From Gemmatimonadota bacterium (GTDB taxonomy: Bacteria; Gemmatimonadota; Gemmatimonadetes; Longimicrobiales; Gaopeijiaceae): 64,000 nt of DNA. Position 1 is the stretch's first letter. Each line of letters starts with the position of its first letter. Location of the stretch: contig JAJDYN010000025.1 of NCBI GenBank assembly GCA_022825135.1, forward strand, positions 99,865 to 163,864, given 5' to 3'. The notes beneath the pieces were generated by a model. It saw only the letters and a program-made list of their open reading frames with translations. It was not told where the DNA came from and made no database searches. The translations under genes and the position numbers were made by a program. This document shows positions 9,828 to 18,902 of this stretch, piece by piece.

Positions 9828-9866
9828 TCACAGTCGCCCGGCAGCTGTCGTGTCGAGGACGATCAA
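9828..9866 (-). pseudogene. VapC-type PIN toxin remnant, 12 codons
   Basis: On the minus strand a TTG overlaps the antitoxin stop codon (TTGA), exactly where a toxin gene should begin. The 12 codons that follow read LIVLDTTAAGRL, matching the first strand and catalytic Asp of PIN-domain toxins (typical start MIVLDTSA). A TGA then ends the frame and nothing resembling the rest of a PIN domain is visible further on. I read this as the 5' stub of a deleted VapC gene. With only 12 residues, chance similarity cannot be fully excluded, but the start overlap matches the intact VapBC pair at 24799-25433. Confidence 0.55.
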
Positions 9867-10102
9867 CGCAATGACACCCAGTCGGACGGCTCGGCGGCTG
9901 GCGTGAAGGGATCCTCGTAAGCCAGCACCGTACCCCGCATCGCGCCGATGATCGAAGAGGCTCGAGCCTCTTCGGGCAGGGGTGACAGTATCGCGGCGGG
10001 GTGGCCGCGGTTCGTGATCGTCACAGGCTCGCGGTCCTGGTTCATTTGCTTGATCAATCGCAGGCACCGGGCCTTGTATTCGGATGCGCCAACGGTCTTC
10101 AT
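9863..10102 (-). CDS. Phd/YefM family antitoxin, orphan
   Basis: A 79-residue protein starting MKTVGASEYKARCLRLI, the usual N-terminus of Phd/YefM antitoxins (a small DNA-binding fold that also autoregulates its operon), continuing with EPVTITNRGHPAAILSP. The C-terminal tail would normally neutralise a toxin, but only a 12-codon stub of a toxin follows. The ATG overlaps the ferritin stop in a TGATG, so it is likely translated by coupling from the ferritin message. A longer frame upstream exists but lies inside ferritin coding sequence and lacks family similarity. Its retained role may be DNA binding or neutralising a toxin elsewhere, which is speculation. Confidence 0.85.
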   Translation of the reverse strand: MKTVGASEYKARCLRLIKQMNQDREPVTITNRGHPAAILSPLPEEARASSIIGAMRGTVLAYEDPFTPAAEPSDWVSLR

Positions 10103-10605
10103 CACGCCCCGTCCCCGCCCGGCCGCTGCCCGAGTTCCGTTTCCAGCAGCAGGAGCGCCGACCTGTTCTCGCCCGCGAGCCGCAGCCGATCGACGATATC
10201 CGAGGCGATCTTCTCCTCCTGCACCTGCTCGTTTACGAACCACTGCAGCATCACCTGGGTGGGGTAGTCGACCTCCTCCAGCGCCAGGCGGTAGAGTGCG
10301 CCGATGAGCGCCGTCACCTTGCGTTCGTGGGCCAGCGCCGCCTGGAACACTTCGAGGGGCGACCCGAATTCGGAGGGCGGGGAATCGATTCGGCCGAGCG
10401 TGACCCGGCCCGCGCGGTCGTTTACGAAGTCGAAGATGCGCAGCGCGTGCTCGCGCTCCTCGTCCGCCTGCATGCGCATCCAGTGCGCAAAGCCCGGATA
10501 CCCGGTCCGCTCGAAGTACGCACTCATGGAAAGGTAGTACTGGCTCGCGTAGAATTCCTGCACGATCTGCTCGTTGAGCGCCGCCTCGATTCTATCTCCA
10601 ATCAT
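10102..10605 (-). CDS. ftnA: Ferritin (iron storage, bacterial non-heme type)
   Basis: A 167-residue protein with the four-helix ferritin pattern: LNEQIVQEFYASQYYLSMSAYFE in pieces gives the first helix with the ferroxidase Glu, then DEEREHALRIFDFVNDR carries the second metal-binding Glu and His, and WFVNEQVQEEKIASDIVDRL the later ligands. Length and motifs match FtnA-type ferritins, which oxidise Fe(II) and store it as a ferric core in a 24-mer in the cytoplasm. The ATG at 10605 gives the canonical N-terminus MIGDRIEAALNEQ. It is followed by an antitoxin gene overlapping by one base. No Fur box was identified. Confidence 0.93.
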   Translation of the reverse strand: MIGDRIEAALNEQIVQEFYASQYYLSMSAYFERTGYPGFAHWMRMQADEEREHALRIFDFVNDRAGRVTLGRIDSPPSEFGSPLEVFQAALAHERKVTALIGALYRLALEEVDYPTQVMLQWFVNEQVQEEKIASDIVDRLRLAGENRSALLLLETELGQRPGGDGA

Positions 10606-10733
10606 CTGCGTTGTGTCCCGTGGGGTTGGTGAACAAGGCCTGTTTCGGGTCGGTGATACCCCGTGGGGGACAAATGGTCCGGTGGCCAATGTCCGCTCGC
10701 AGGCCTGCGGCGTGGGCCCGCCAGGGGCCGGGT

Positions 10734-12506
10734 TCAGTACCCTGATGCCCTTCCCCCGCGCCGGGGATCGGACCATGCGGTGAGCAGCTCGTCCACGACG
10801 ACGATCATCTGGACATCGCCGGAGAGCCCCCCTCGTTCGACTACGACGTGACCGAGCGCCTCCAGCCGCGAGACCGTTTCCGGCGGGAGCGCGCCCGCCT
10901 CGTAGAAGATCTGGTCCGGCAGATGCTGGTGGTGGACCCGCGGCGCCTGAACCGCCTCGACGACATCCATCCCGAAGTCCACGACGTTGGAGATCGTCTG
11001 GAACACCGTCGTGATGATGGTCGCGCCACCCGGGGTGCCGGTGACCATTGCCAGCTCTCCGTCCGTCCCCAGGACGATGGTCGGCGACATGGAGGAGAGC
11101 ATCCGCTTCCCCGGCTCGATGGCGTTGTTTTCGCCTTGCACCAGGCCGAACTGGTTGGGCGAGCCGGGCTTGGCGGCGAGGTCGTCCATGTCGTTGTTCA
11201 GGATGAAGCCGGCCCCGGTGACGGTGACCTTGCTTCCGTACCAGGAGTTCACGGTCGTAGTGACCGAGACGGCGTTGCCATCCGCATCGACGATGGAGTA
11301 GTGGGTCGTGTTTTCGCCCTCGTCGGGGACCGTAGCGCCCGGAGACGTCCCGGCTTCCCCTGCTGCACCCTCCAGTCCGGGCCCGACCTCTGAGGACGGA
11401 GTGGCGGCATCCAGCGAAATGGTCGCTCCCCGCTCGCTCGCGTATGCTGCCGAGGTCATGCGCGCCAGCGGCATTTCCACGAAGTCGGGATCCGCCAGGT
11501 AGTGGTTGCGGTCGGCGTAGCCTCGCCGCCAGGCCTCGGCGTGCAGATGGATCGTCTGCGCCGACTGCCAGCCGAGGGATGCAAGGTCGTAACCTTCCAG
11601 GATCCCGGCGGTCTGGGCCATCGTGACGCCGCCGGACGACGGGGGCGGCATGGAGATGACCGTGTGCCCCCGGTACTCGAACGCGACCGGTTCGCGCCAG
11701 ACCGCCCGGTATTCCGCGAGGTCCCGGCGGGTGAGGATGCCGCCGCCGCGTTCCATCTCGGCGAGGATGAGGTCCGCCGTTTCCCCGAGATAGAAGTCGT
11801 CGCGGCCGAGATCGCGCAGGCGCCTCAGAGTCCGGGCCAGGTCCGGCTGGCGAAGCGTGTCGCCGACGGCGGGCGGCTGGCCCCCGCGGGGCAGGAACTG
11901 CTCGGCCGAGGCCGGAAAGGCCTGAAGGGCAGCGACCATCGCGTCGCCCAGGGAGTTCAGGAAGCGAGGGCGGACGGGGAAGCCTCCGGCAAGCTCGATC
12001 GCGGGGTCCAGGAGCGTGGCCCATTCCATGCGGCCGAATCGCCGATGCACCTCCCACATGCCGTCGACGGTGCCGGGCACGCCTACGGAGAGGTGGCCGG
12101 CGACGACATCCTCCGTGACCTCGCCGTCCTCGTCCAGGTACATGTTCCGGGTCGAGGCGAAGGGGGCGCGGGCACGGAAGTCGAGGGCCGCCGTTTCGCC
12201 TTCGGCTGTCCGAAGCACCAGAAACCCGTCACCTCCGAGGTTCCCCGCTTCCGGGTTGACCACTGCCAGCGCGAACATCACCGCGACGGCCGCGTCCATC
12301 GCGTTCCCGCCGGACCTGAGGACGTCGACACCGACCTGGCTGGCGAGTTCGTCGGTCGAGACGACCATCCCGCTGGTCGCGGTGACGGGGGGAGGTGTAT
12401 CGCGGTACCGCCACGACTCCGGAAATACGGTCCCGCCCGCCGACGAGGCATCCCCGCAGCCGATGCAGGCCGCGAGCGCCAGGGCGAGTGCCGCGTGAAC
12501 TCTCAT
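10734..12506 (-). CDS. ggt: Gamma-glutamyltransferase lipoprotein
   Basis: A 590-residue protein. The ATG at 12506 is preceded by GGAGGAGA; the signal peptide ends in a lipobox (LAAC, residues 14-17), so the enzyme is predicted to be membrane-anchored on the periplasmic side rather than free. The signature of the small subunit, TTHYSIVDADGNAVSV, is intact; the first Thr is the nucleophile released by autocleavage. Upstream, GNAMDAAVAVMFALAVVNP and GGDGF match the large subunit. GGT cleaves the gamma-glutamyl bond of glutathione and related compounds. It is not obviously in an operon with ferritin; 128 bases separate the two. Confidence 0.93.
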   Translation of the reverse strand: MRVHAALALALAACIGCGDASSAGGTVFPESWRYRDTPPPVTATSGMVVSTDELASQVGVDVLRSGGNAMDAAVAVMFALAVVNPEAGNLGGDGFLVLRTAEGETAALDFRARAPFASTRNMYLDEDGEVTEDVVAGHLSVGVPGTVDGMWEVHRRFGRMEWATLLDPAIELAGGFPVRPRFLNSLGDAMVAALQAFPASAEQFLPRGGQPPAVGDTLRQPDLARTLRRLRDLGRDDFYLGETADLILAEMERGGGILTRRDLAEYRAVWREPVAFEYRGHTVISMPPPSSGGVTMAQTAGILEGYDLASLGWQSAQTIHLHAEAWRRGYADRNHYLADPDFVEMPLARMTSAAYASERGATISLDAATPSSEVGPGLEGAAGEAGTSPGATVPDEGENTTHYSIVDADGNAVSVTTTVNSWYGSKVTVTGAGFILNNDMDDLAAKPGSPNQFGLVQGENNAIEPGKRMLSSMSPTIVLGTDGELAMVTGTPGGATIITTVFQTISNVVDFGMDVVEAVQAPRVHHQHLPDQIFYEAGALPPETVSRLEALGHVVVERGGLSGDVQMIVVVDELLTAWSDPRRGGRASGY

Positions 12507-12778
12507 TCGTTCTCTCCTCCCCGGCGTTTGCAGGCCTCCCGCGGACTCACGGAATCTCGCGGGGATTCCGGGGGCTCTGGTCGGTACGGCCGGGACCCGG
12601 GAGAGCCCCGTCTCGTCGAACACAATGTACCGATCTTCCGATTCCTGACCAGAGTGCGGCGAGACCGGGCGTACCCTTCGAATCGTTCGTTCGAATCGTT
12701 CGTTTCTTTACTCCGGCCGCCTGCGCCTTTAGCTTTCCTGCTCCCCGTCTCCGGCGTTTCAGTTGAACCCCGGAGAAC

Positions 12779-13149
<371 letters not shown>

Positions 13150-13181
13150 CGCGGGGGAGCACGCGGTCATGGCCGCGACAC

Positions 13182-13255
<74 letters not shown>

Positions 13256-13264
13256 TCCTTCCTC

Positions 13265-13285
13265 GCAGGGCCATACGCGCCCTGC
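13265..13285. terminator. Hairpin between tRNA-Arg and the pst operon end
   Basis: GCAGGGC (13265-13271) pairs perfectly with GCCCTGC (13279-13285). It sits between the convergent tRNA and pstB genes and could end both transcripts, but no T-tract follows on either strand. Confidence 0.4.
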
Positions 13286-13292
13286 CGCCCGA

Positions 13293-14081
13293 TCAGCCGT
13301 AGCGGCCCTCGATGTAGTCGGCCGTCTGCCGGTGCTGCGGATTCAGGAAGACGTCCTCGGTGAGGCCGTGCTCGATCACCTTGCCGATCAGCATGAATAC
13401 GGTCTCTTCGCTTGCTCGCCGCGCCTGGGCCATGTTGTGGGTCACGATCAGGATCGTGAACTCGCCCCTCAGCTCCCAGATCAGTTCCTCCACCGCCTCG
13501 GTTCCCTTGGGATCGAGGGCGGAGCAAGGCTCGTCCATGAGCAGCACGGCCGGCTTCACCGGGAGCAGGCGCGCGATGCAGAGCTTCTGCTGTTCCTCGA
13601 GCGACAGTTCGATGGCGGGGTCGTCGAGCCGATCCTTGACGGAGTCCCAGAGCAGCACCTTGCGCAGGGCATCCTCGACCAGCTCCTCCCTGCGGGCGCG
13701 CGAGACTCGCTGGCCGCGGGCGTGCAGACGGTGGCCGAAGCTGATGTTGTCGCGTATGGAGAGCGGCAGGGGATTGGGCCGCTGGAACACCATCCCCACC
13801 TGCTTGCGCACCTGCACCAGCTCGACCTCCGGCGCGTAGATGTCCTGGCCCAGAATCTCGATGCTTCCCGTGGTACGGACGTAGCCGAGCCGCTCGTTGA
13901 TGCGGTTGCAACTCCGCAGCAGGGTGGACTTGCCGCAGCCCGACGGGCCGATGAGCGAGGTGATGATGCCCTGTCTGACGTCCAGGTTGACATCGAACAG
14001 AGCCTGGAAATCTCCATACCAGAGGTTGAGACCGCGGGTCGCGATCGCGGCGGGTCGGGGAGCAGCGGTCGACTCAGCCAA
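13293..14081 (-). CDS. pstB: Phosphate ABC transporter ATPase, PstB copy 1 (degenerate signature motif)
   Basis: A 262-residue PstB, last gene of the operon. Walker A GPSGCGKST (45-53), Q-loop Gln100 (VFQRPNP), Walker B LLMDEPCSALDP (Glu184) and H-loop His215 (VTHNM) are all canonical. The ABC signature, normally LSGGQQQRL, reads LSLEEQQKL (159-167): both glycines are gone. It overlaps the previous gene by 8 bases. In an ABC dimer the signature of one subunit completes the ATP site of the other, so a PstB1 homodimer would lack any good signature; the neighbouring PstB2 has the reverse defects. It should energise phosphate import through PstC-PstA on the cytoplasmic face. Confidence 0.93.
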   Translation of the reverse strand: MAESTAAPRPAAIATRGLNLWYGDFQALFDVNLDVRQGIITSLIGPSGCGKSTLLRSCNRINERLGYVRTTGSIEILGQDIYAPEVELVQVRKQVGMVFQRPNPLPLSIRDNISFGHRLHARGQRVSRARREELVEDALRKVLLWDSVKDRLDDPAIELSLEEQQKLCIARLLPVKPAVLLMDEPCSALDPKGTEAVEELIWELRGEFTILIVTHNMAQARRASEETVFMLIGKVIEHGLTEDVFLNPQHRQTADYIEGRYG

Positions 14082-14874
14082 ACCGTCCCTCGATGTAGTC
14101 GTGCGTGCGCGGATCCTTGACGATGCCGCTGAAGATGCGCGCGGTGTCGCTCGTTTCGACGTGCTCGCCGGTAAGGAAGAACGCGGTTCGGTCCGCCAGG
14201 CGCCTCGCCTGCTGCACCAGGTTGGTCACCAGCACGATCGACATCTCGTGCTTCAACTCCTTGAGGACGTCTTCGATGCGCATCGTGGTGACCGGATCCA
14301 CGGCGATCGAGAACTCGTCCAGGAGCAGAAGATCCGGTTCCTGCGAAAGCGCCCGCGCGATGGTGAGGCGCTGCTGCTGGCCTCCGGAGAGGAGGCTTCC
14401 GAGCGAGTCCAGGCGATCCTTGACCTCCTCCCAGAGCGCAGCCCGCCGCAGGCATCGTTCGACGATCTCGTCGAGTTCGCTCCCCTTGCGCACGCCCCGC
14501 AGGCGTGGAGCGAGAGCGACGTTCTCGTAGACGGTGAGCGGGAGCCCCACGGGGAGCGGAAAGACCACGCCGATGCGGCTGCGCAGGGCGTATACGTTGC
14601 GCACGCGACGGATGTCGCGGCCATCGAAGGTGATGCGGCCCTCGACCTCCATCTCGGGGATGAACTCGTCCATGCGGTTGAGCGCGCGCAGGAACGAGGT
14701 CTTGCCCGAGCCGGCGGGACCGATAATCCCGAGGATCTCATTCCGGCGAACGGACAGATCCAGCCCGTGCAGCGCCACGTGGCTCCCGTAGCGGATCGTG
14801 AGGTTCTGCACAACCACCTTCGGGGGCGCATCGGCCGAGGCTTCGGCTCCGTTCGGCGCGATGCCCGCTACCAT
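14074..14874 (-). CDS. pstB: Phosphate ABC transporter ATPase, PstB copy 2 (degenerate Q- and H-loops)
   Basis: A 266-residue PstB-like ATPase. Walker A GPAGSGKTS (52-60) and signature LSGGQQQRL (162-170) are intact, and Walker B is LLLLDEFSIAVDP with Glu187. The Q-loop Gln is replaced by Pro106 (VVFPLPVG) and the H-loop His by Asn218 (VTNLV). The pattern is the mirror image of PstB1, so together they could build one complete and one defective ATP site. The start ATG at 14874 overlaps pstA by 7 bases and gives a normal-length N-terminus; the frame stays open upstream inside pstA. The family's usual PstB is a homodimer, so this pair is unusual. Confidence 0.9.
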   Translation of the reverse strand: MVAGIAPNGAEASADAPPKVVVQNLTIRYGSHVALHGLDLSVRRNEILGIIGPAGSGKTSFLRALNRMDEFIPEMEVEGRITFDGRDIRRVRNVYALRSRIGVVFPLPVGLPLTVYENVALAPRLRGVRKGSELDEIVERCLRRAALWEEVKDRLDSLGSLLSGGQQQRLTIARALSQEPDLLLLDEFSIAVDPVTTMRIEDVLKELKHEMSIVLVTNLVQQARRLADRTAFFLTGEHVETSDTARIFSGIVKDPRTHDYIEGRFG

Positions 14875-15758
14875 TTCTTCCTCCCGCGCACGTATATGCG
14901 AAAGCCGATGGAGAGCGCGTTCATCGCCAGCACCATGGAAATCAGCACCAGCGCGACGCCGAAGGGCAGCGCGTCCGGCGCATCCGGCACCTGGGTCGCG
15001 ATGACGAACAGGTGCAGCGACATGGCCATGGTCTGGTCCAGGACGCCCTGCGGCAGGAAGGGAAGGAAGAAAGCCGCTCCGGTAAACATGATGGGAGCCG
15101 TTTCCCCCGAGGTGCGCGACACCTCGAGGATGATTCCCGTGAGAATGCCGCTCACGGCGTTGGGCAGGACGATGCGGCGGATGGTCTGCCAGCGCGTCGC
15201 GCCCATGTTCCAGCAGGCCTCCCGAAAGGCCCGCGGCACCGCCTGCAGCGATTCGCGCGTGGACACGATGACGACCGGGAGCGTCATCACCGCCAGCGTG
15301 AGGCTGGCGGCCAGGATGCTGGTGCCGAAGCGGAAGAAGAGTACGAAGGCGCCCACCCCGAAAAGCGCGTGTACGATGGAGGGAACCCCCGCCAGGTTGA
15401 TGATGGCCAGGTTGATGGAGCGCGTGAGCCAGTTGTCGGGCGCGTACTCGCTCAGGTAGACCGCCGCCGCCACCCCCACCGGTACGGAGGCGACCAGCGC
15501 GACCGCCACCAGCCACACGGTTCCGACCAGGGCCGGCAGAATCCCCCCTGCCGTCATCCCGTCGACCGGGGGTGTGGTCAGGAATTCCCACGAGATGGCG
15601 GAGCCGCCCCGCACCACCAGCAGCGCAAGGACGATCACTACGGGCACGATCAGCAGCGCGGTCATCATCCCCAGCAGCGTGCGCACCAGCCACTCGACCC
15701 TGTGGTCGCGCGCATTGCGCGGAGTGCCCGCAAACAGCTCCATGGGTGCGGTCGTCAT
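14868..15758 (-). CDS. pstA: Phosphate ABC transporter permease PstA
   Basis: A 296-residue membrane protein with about six membrane segments. The EAA-type coupling segment REACWNMGATRWQTIRRIVLPNA and the family motif SRTSGETAPIMFTG are clear. PstA forms the inner-membrane channel with PstC. It ends inside the start of pstB2 and begins 5 bases after the pstC stop, so the operon is tightly packed. Confidence 0.95.
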   Translation of the reverse strand: MTTAPMELFAGTPRNARDHRVEWLVRTLLGMMTALLIVPVVIVLALLVVRGGSAISWEFLTTPPVDGMTAGGILPALVGTVWLVAVALVASVPVGVAAAVYLSEYAPDNWLTRSINLAIINLAGVPSIVHALFGVGAFVLFFRFGTSILAASLTLAVMTLPVVIVSTRESLQAVPRAFREACWNMGATRWQTIRRIVLPNAVSGILTGIILEVSRTSGETAPIMFTGAAFFLPFLPQGVLDQTMAMSLHLFVIATQVPDAPDALPFGVALVLISMVLAMNALSIGFRIYVRGRKKW

Positions 15759-15763
15759 CGTCT

Positions 15764-16693
15764 CTACCGTCCCTTCCTGCGGATCCCGCGCACGATCACG
15801 TCGGCGGTGAGGTTGATCGCGAAGGTCACCGCGAAGAGCAGGATGCCAAGTGTGAACAGTGCCTGGTAGTGCTCCGAGCCCACGGCGGTCTCACCGAGTT
15901 CGGCGGCGATGGTGGCGGTGAGCGCGCGCACGGAATCGAAGACGCTGTCGGGCAGGTTGATGGCGTGACCGCTGGCCATGAGCACGACCATGGTCTCGCC
16001 GAATCCGCGCCCGACGCCCAGCAGGACGGCGGCGACCAGCCCGTTCCTGGCGGCCGGGATCACCACCTTGCGGATCACCTGCCAGCGCGTCGCGCCCAGG
16101 GCCTCTGCCGCTTCGCGGTAGCCGTCCGGGACCGCCTTCAGGGCGTCCTCCGCTATGGTGGTCATGATGGGAGCGGCCATCAGGCCGAGAATCACCCCGG
16201 CGTTCAGCACGTTGAGCCCGATCGGGACCCCGAAGGTGTCGATGATCAGGGGATTCATGATGCTCAGGCCGATGAATCCCCACACCACCGAGGGGATCGC
16301 GGCGAGCAGCTCGACCAGCACCTTCAGGGTCTCGCGCGTACGGCCCCGGGCGAATTCCCCGATAAAAACGGCGGCCGCGAGCGAGAAGGGAATCGAGACC
16401 ACCATGGCAAGGCCGGTGATGCTCGCCGTGCCCACGATCAGCGCCAGCGCCCCGTACGTGCGTTCGATCATGGAGGTGGGCCGCCAGGCGATGGACCCGA
16501 AGAACTCTCCGGCATCGAATTCCGTGAACACGAAACCGAAGCCTTCGCGCGCGATGAAGGCGAAGATGCCCACGATGAACAGGATCGCCGATATGCCGCC
16601 CACGAACACAAAGAGCGTCACCGCGCGGTCCATGTACCAGGCGGCACCGCGGCGATCGAAGTCGCGTGAACGCGCCAGGGCGTCCCGGGTCAT
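15764..16693 (-). CDS. pstC: Phosphate ABC transporter permease PstC
   Basis: A 309-residue membrane protein with about six membrane segments, PstC rather than PstA by its order and by motifs SVVWGFIGLS, EALGATRWQVIRKVVIPAA and GRGFGETMVVLMASG. It pairs with PstA as the phosphate channel. pstS lies 51 bases upstream in the same direction. The start ATG at 16693 gives a normal cytoplasmic N-terminus before the first membrane segment at about residue 24. Confidence 0.95.
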   Translation of the reverse strand: MTRDALARSRDFDRRGAAWYMDRAVTLFVFVGGISAILFIVGIFAFIAREGFGFVFTEFDAGEFFGSIAWRPTSMIERTYGALALIVGTASITGLAMVVSIPFSLAAAVFIGEFARGRTRETLKVLVELLAAIPSVVWGFIGLSIMNPLIIDTFGVPIGLNVLNAGVILGLMAAPIMTTIAEDALKAVPDGYREAAEALGATRWQVIRKVVIPAARNGLVAAVLLGVGRGFGETMVVLMASGHAINLPDSVFDSVRALTATIAAELGETAVGSEHYQALFTLGILLFAVTFAINLTADVIVRGIRRKGR

Positions 16694-16744
16694 GCGCAGC
16701 CGGCCCGCCTCGGAGCTTCGCGGGATCTCACCTGGTCGCCGTGG

Positions 16745-17632
16745 CTATTGCACGCATTCGACCGGGGCCACCGGCGTGTATCCCGCTTCGAGCATGATGC
16801 ACTGGCCCTCCTCGCCCAGCACCCAGTCGAGGTATTCCTTCACCTCGCCGACGGGATCGCCCGGGGTGTACATGAGGAGCGGCCTGGAGATCGGGTAGCT
16901 GCCGTCCAGCGCGGTTTCCATGGAGGGAGCCACGCAGGTATCGCTGGCGGCGAGACAAGGCGTCTTGACCTCCGGGGTCGCGTAGGCGAGTCCGCTGTAG
17001 CCGATCGCGCACGGCGTGTGGGCGACGAGATCCACCACGTCCTTCGAGCCGTGCATGTCGTGCGATCCGAGCTTGAAGTCGTAGTTGTCGAGCACCGCCT
17101 CGCGGAAATAGGCGAAGGTGCCCGAGTTGTTCTGACGGCTGACCCGTACGATCTCATCCGACGGGCAACCCGGCATCTCGATGCCCAGTTGGCTCCAGCG
17201 CTCGATGGTCCCATCGTCCCCGTAGATGCCCGCGAGCTGCTGCATGCTCAGGAAATCGAGCGGATTGTGGGCGTGGATGTAGACGGCCAGCGCGTCGTAA
17301 CCGACGAGATGCTCGACCGGGTCGGTACCATTGGCCCGCGCAGCGCCGATCTCGCTCGAGGTCATCCGGCGGCTGGAGTTGGCGATGTCGACGGTGCCGT
17401 TGATCATCGCGGAGATACCCGTGCCGGATCCGCCGCCCGAGACCGCGACCGCGACGGCGGAGTCCACCTCGCTGTACGATTCCGCCCAGGCCTGGGCGAC
17501 GTTGACCAGCGTGTCCGATCCCTTGTTCTGGATCACCTCGCGGGCGCCGCCCACGGATGCGCCGCCACAGGCGAATGCGAGGATCGAGGCGAGGCTGGAC
17601 AGGCGGGCAGCCCTTGGACTGCAAGGTCTCAT
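16745..17632 (-). CDS. pstS: Phosphate-binding protein PstS
   Basis: A 295-residue periplasmic binding protein. ATG at 17632 is preceded by GGGAG/GGAGA; the signal ends in a Cys (LAFAC), suggesting a lipoprotein. Phosphate-binding motifs are visible: KGSDTLVNVAQAW, SGGGSGTGISAMINGTVDIANSSR and SRQNNSGTFAYF. It captures inorganic phosphate for PstC-PstA-PstB. The 130 bases upstream should hold the operon promoter; I could not find a convincing Pho box there. phoU, phoR and phoB are not in the window. Confidence 0.94.
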   Translation of the reverse strand: MRPCSPRAARLSSLASILAFACGGASVGGAREVIQNKGSDTLVNVAQAWAESYSEVDSAVAVAVSGGGSGTGISAMINGTVDIANSSRRMTSSEIGAARANGTDPVEHLVGYDALAVYIHAHNPLDFLSMQQLAGIYGDDGTIERWSQLGIEMPGCPSDEIVRVSRQNNSGTFAYFREAVLDNYDFKLGSHDMHGSKDVVDLVAHTPCAIGYSGLAYATPEVKTPCLAASDTCVAPSMETALDGSYPISRPLLMYTPGDPVGEVKEYLDWVLGEEGQCIMLEAGYTPVAPVECVQ

Positions 17633-17762
17633 TCTCCGGTCTCCCTGCGCATCTTCCCTCGATTCGGGTTGTACGGCTCCGGATAATCCCGGACAAGGCC
17701 ACAATAAGCTATCCGCCCGCCGCACGAGCCGGAACCACCGGGGCAGACGGAAAACGCCTCTG

Positions 17763-18902
17763 TTACGAAAGTGTTGCCTCGCCGGGACGCAAAGGCCGAT
17801 CGGAGCCTCGGCGCGCCAGCTTCCACACGCCCACGGTGAGCACCGGGGCCACGTATACCGCCAGGAAGACCCAGGTCATGGTGCCGTAACCCCGCGCGAT
17901 CAGGTCGATCAGCCCGAACTGGGCGATGAGCGCGCCGCCGGCCAGCAGGCCCGTGCCGATCCCGGTGCGCAGGCGAGCGGGCATCTTCGCCGCGCGCCGC
18001 GCGTAGACCGCCGCTATGCGCTCGTTTACAGCGTGGATCATCCCGGCCCCGGTCTCGATCAGGGTGCCGAAGAGCGCCAGCTGGAACGCGAGTTGGAACC
18101 AGCGCATGCCGAGCGTTTCGAGCAGCGCGTTCGCGGGGACCGTGCGGTCCAGGATCTCCGGATACTGCCCCACCATGGCGAGGTAGAAGAGTACCCCGGG
18201 GATAATGGCGATCGGGCCGGCCAGGAGGCCCGCCGAGACCGCCTCCCGCCGGGTGCCCACGTGCCGCATCACGAAGAGTAGGCCGGGAATGGTCGCGAGG
18301 TTGTAGGCGGCGTAGCGCACGCCGGCAAGGAACCAGCCCTCGCCGGCCGGAACGATGGCGAACCTCTGCGAAATCTCTCCCCCGAAGGAGACGAAACAAA
18401 GGACGAAGAAGAGGACGAACACCGCGTAGAGCACGAAGGACCAGCCGGCGAAGAAGCGCTCTATGGTTCTCGACCCGCGGAACACCAGATAGCCGATGGC
18501 GGCCATCATGCCGAGAACCCCCGCGGCGTAGCTGATGCCGAACGTCTCTTCGAGGATGCTGCCGGCCGCGGCCGCGATGACGGCCAGCACCAGCATCAGG
18601 AACGCCAGGTATGCGGCTTCGTAGGCGACCCACCAGCGTCCACCCAGGAGGCGGCGGAAGAAGGTTCGGTAGTCGTAGGCGGAGAAGCGGCGGGCGAAAT
18701 CGAAGGTCACCGCGCACGTGGCGCTCCAGATCACCGTGGACACAAGCAGCATGGCCAGGAGGCCGCCGCGGGGGCCTTGCGTGAGGAAGAACTCCACGAG
18801 TTCGCGTCCCGTGCCGTAACCGCCCGCGATGACCACCGACTGAAACACGAATCCCGGGAGCAGGTAGCGGCGGAAGAACGAGTGCTGGGCGGACGTGGTC
18901 AC
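17763..18902 (-). CDS. YkvI-like membrane transporter-fold protein
   Basis: A protein of about 379 residues with roughly ten membrane segments. The opening LLPGFVFQSVVIAGGYGTGREL, followed by FFLTQGP, and the later LIETGAGMIHAVNERIA match the uncharacterised YkvI family, which resembles amino-acid/APC-fold transporters. The GTG at 18902 with GGAGA upstream is my choice; the frame is open for another 29 codons of Arg/Pro-rich sequence, which looks untranslated. Substrate is unknown. It precedes pstS by 130 bases in the same direction, but this is not enough to link it to phosphate. Confidence 0.8.
   Translation of the reverse strand: MTTSAQHSFFRRYLLPGFVFQSVVIAGGYGTGRELVEFFLTQGPRGGLLAMLLVSTVIWSATCAVTFDFARRFSAYDYRTFFRRLLGGRWWVAYEAAYLAFLMLVLAVIAAAAGSILEETFGISYAAGVLGMMAAIGYLVFRGSRTIERFFAGWSFVLYAVFVLFFVLCFVSFGGEISQRFAIVPAGEGWFLAGVRYAAYNLATIPGLLFVMRHVGTRREAVSAGLLAGPIAIIPGVLFYLAMVGQYPEILDRTVPANALLETLGMRWFQLAFQLALFGTLIETGAGMIHAVNERIAAVYARRAAKMPARLRTGIGTGLLAGGALIAQFGLIDLIARGYGTMTWVFLAVYVAPVLTVGVWKLARRGSDRPLRPGEATLS

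Noticed and set aside
17633..17762. Pho box before pstS
   Set aside because: No pair of CTGTCAT-like half sites at 11-base spacing could be found.
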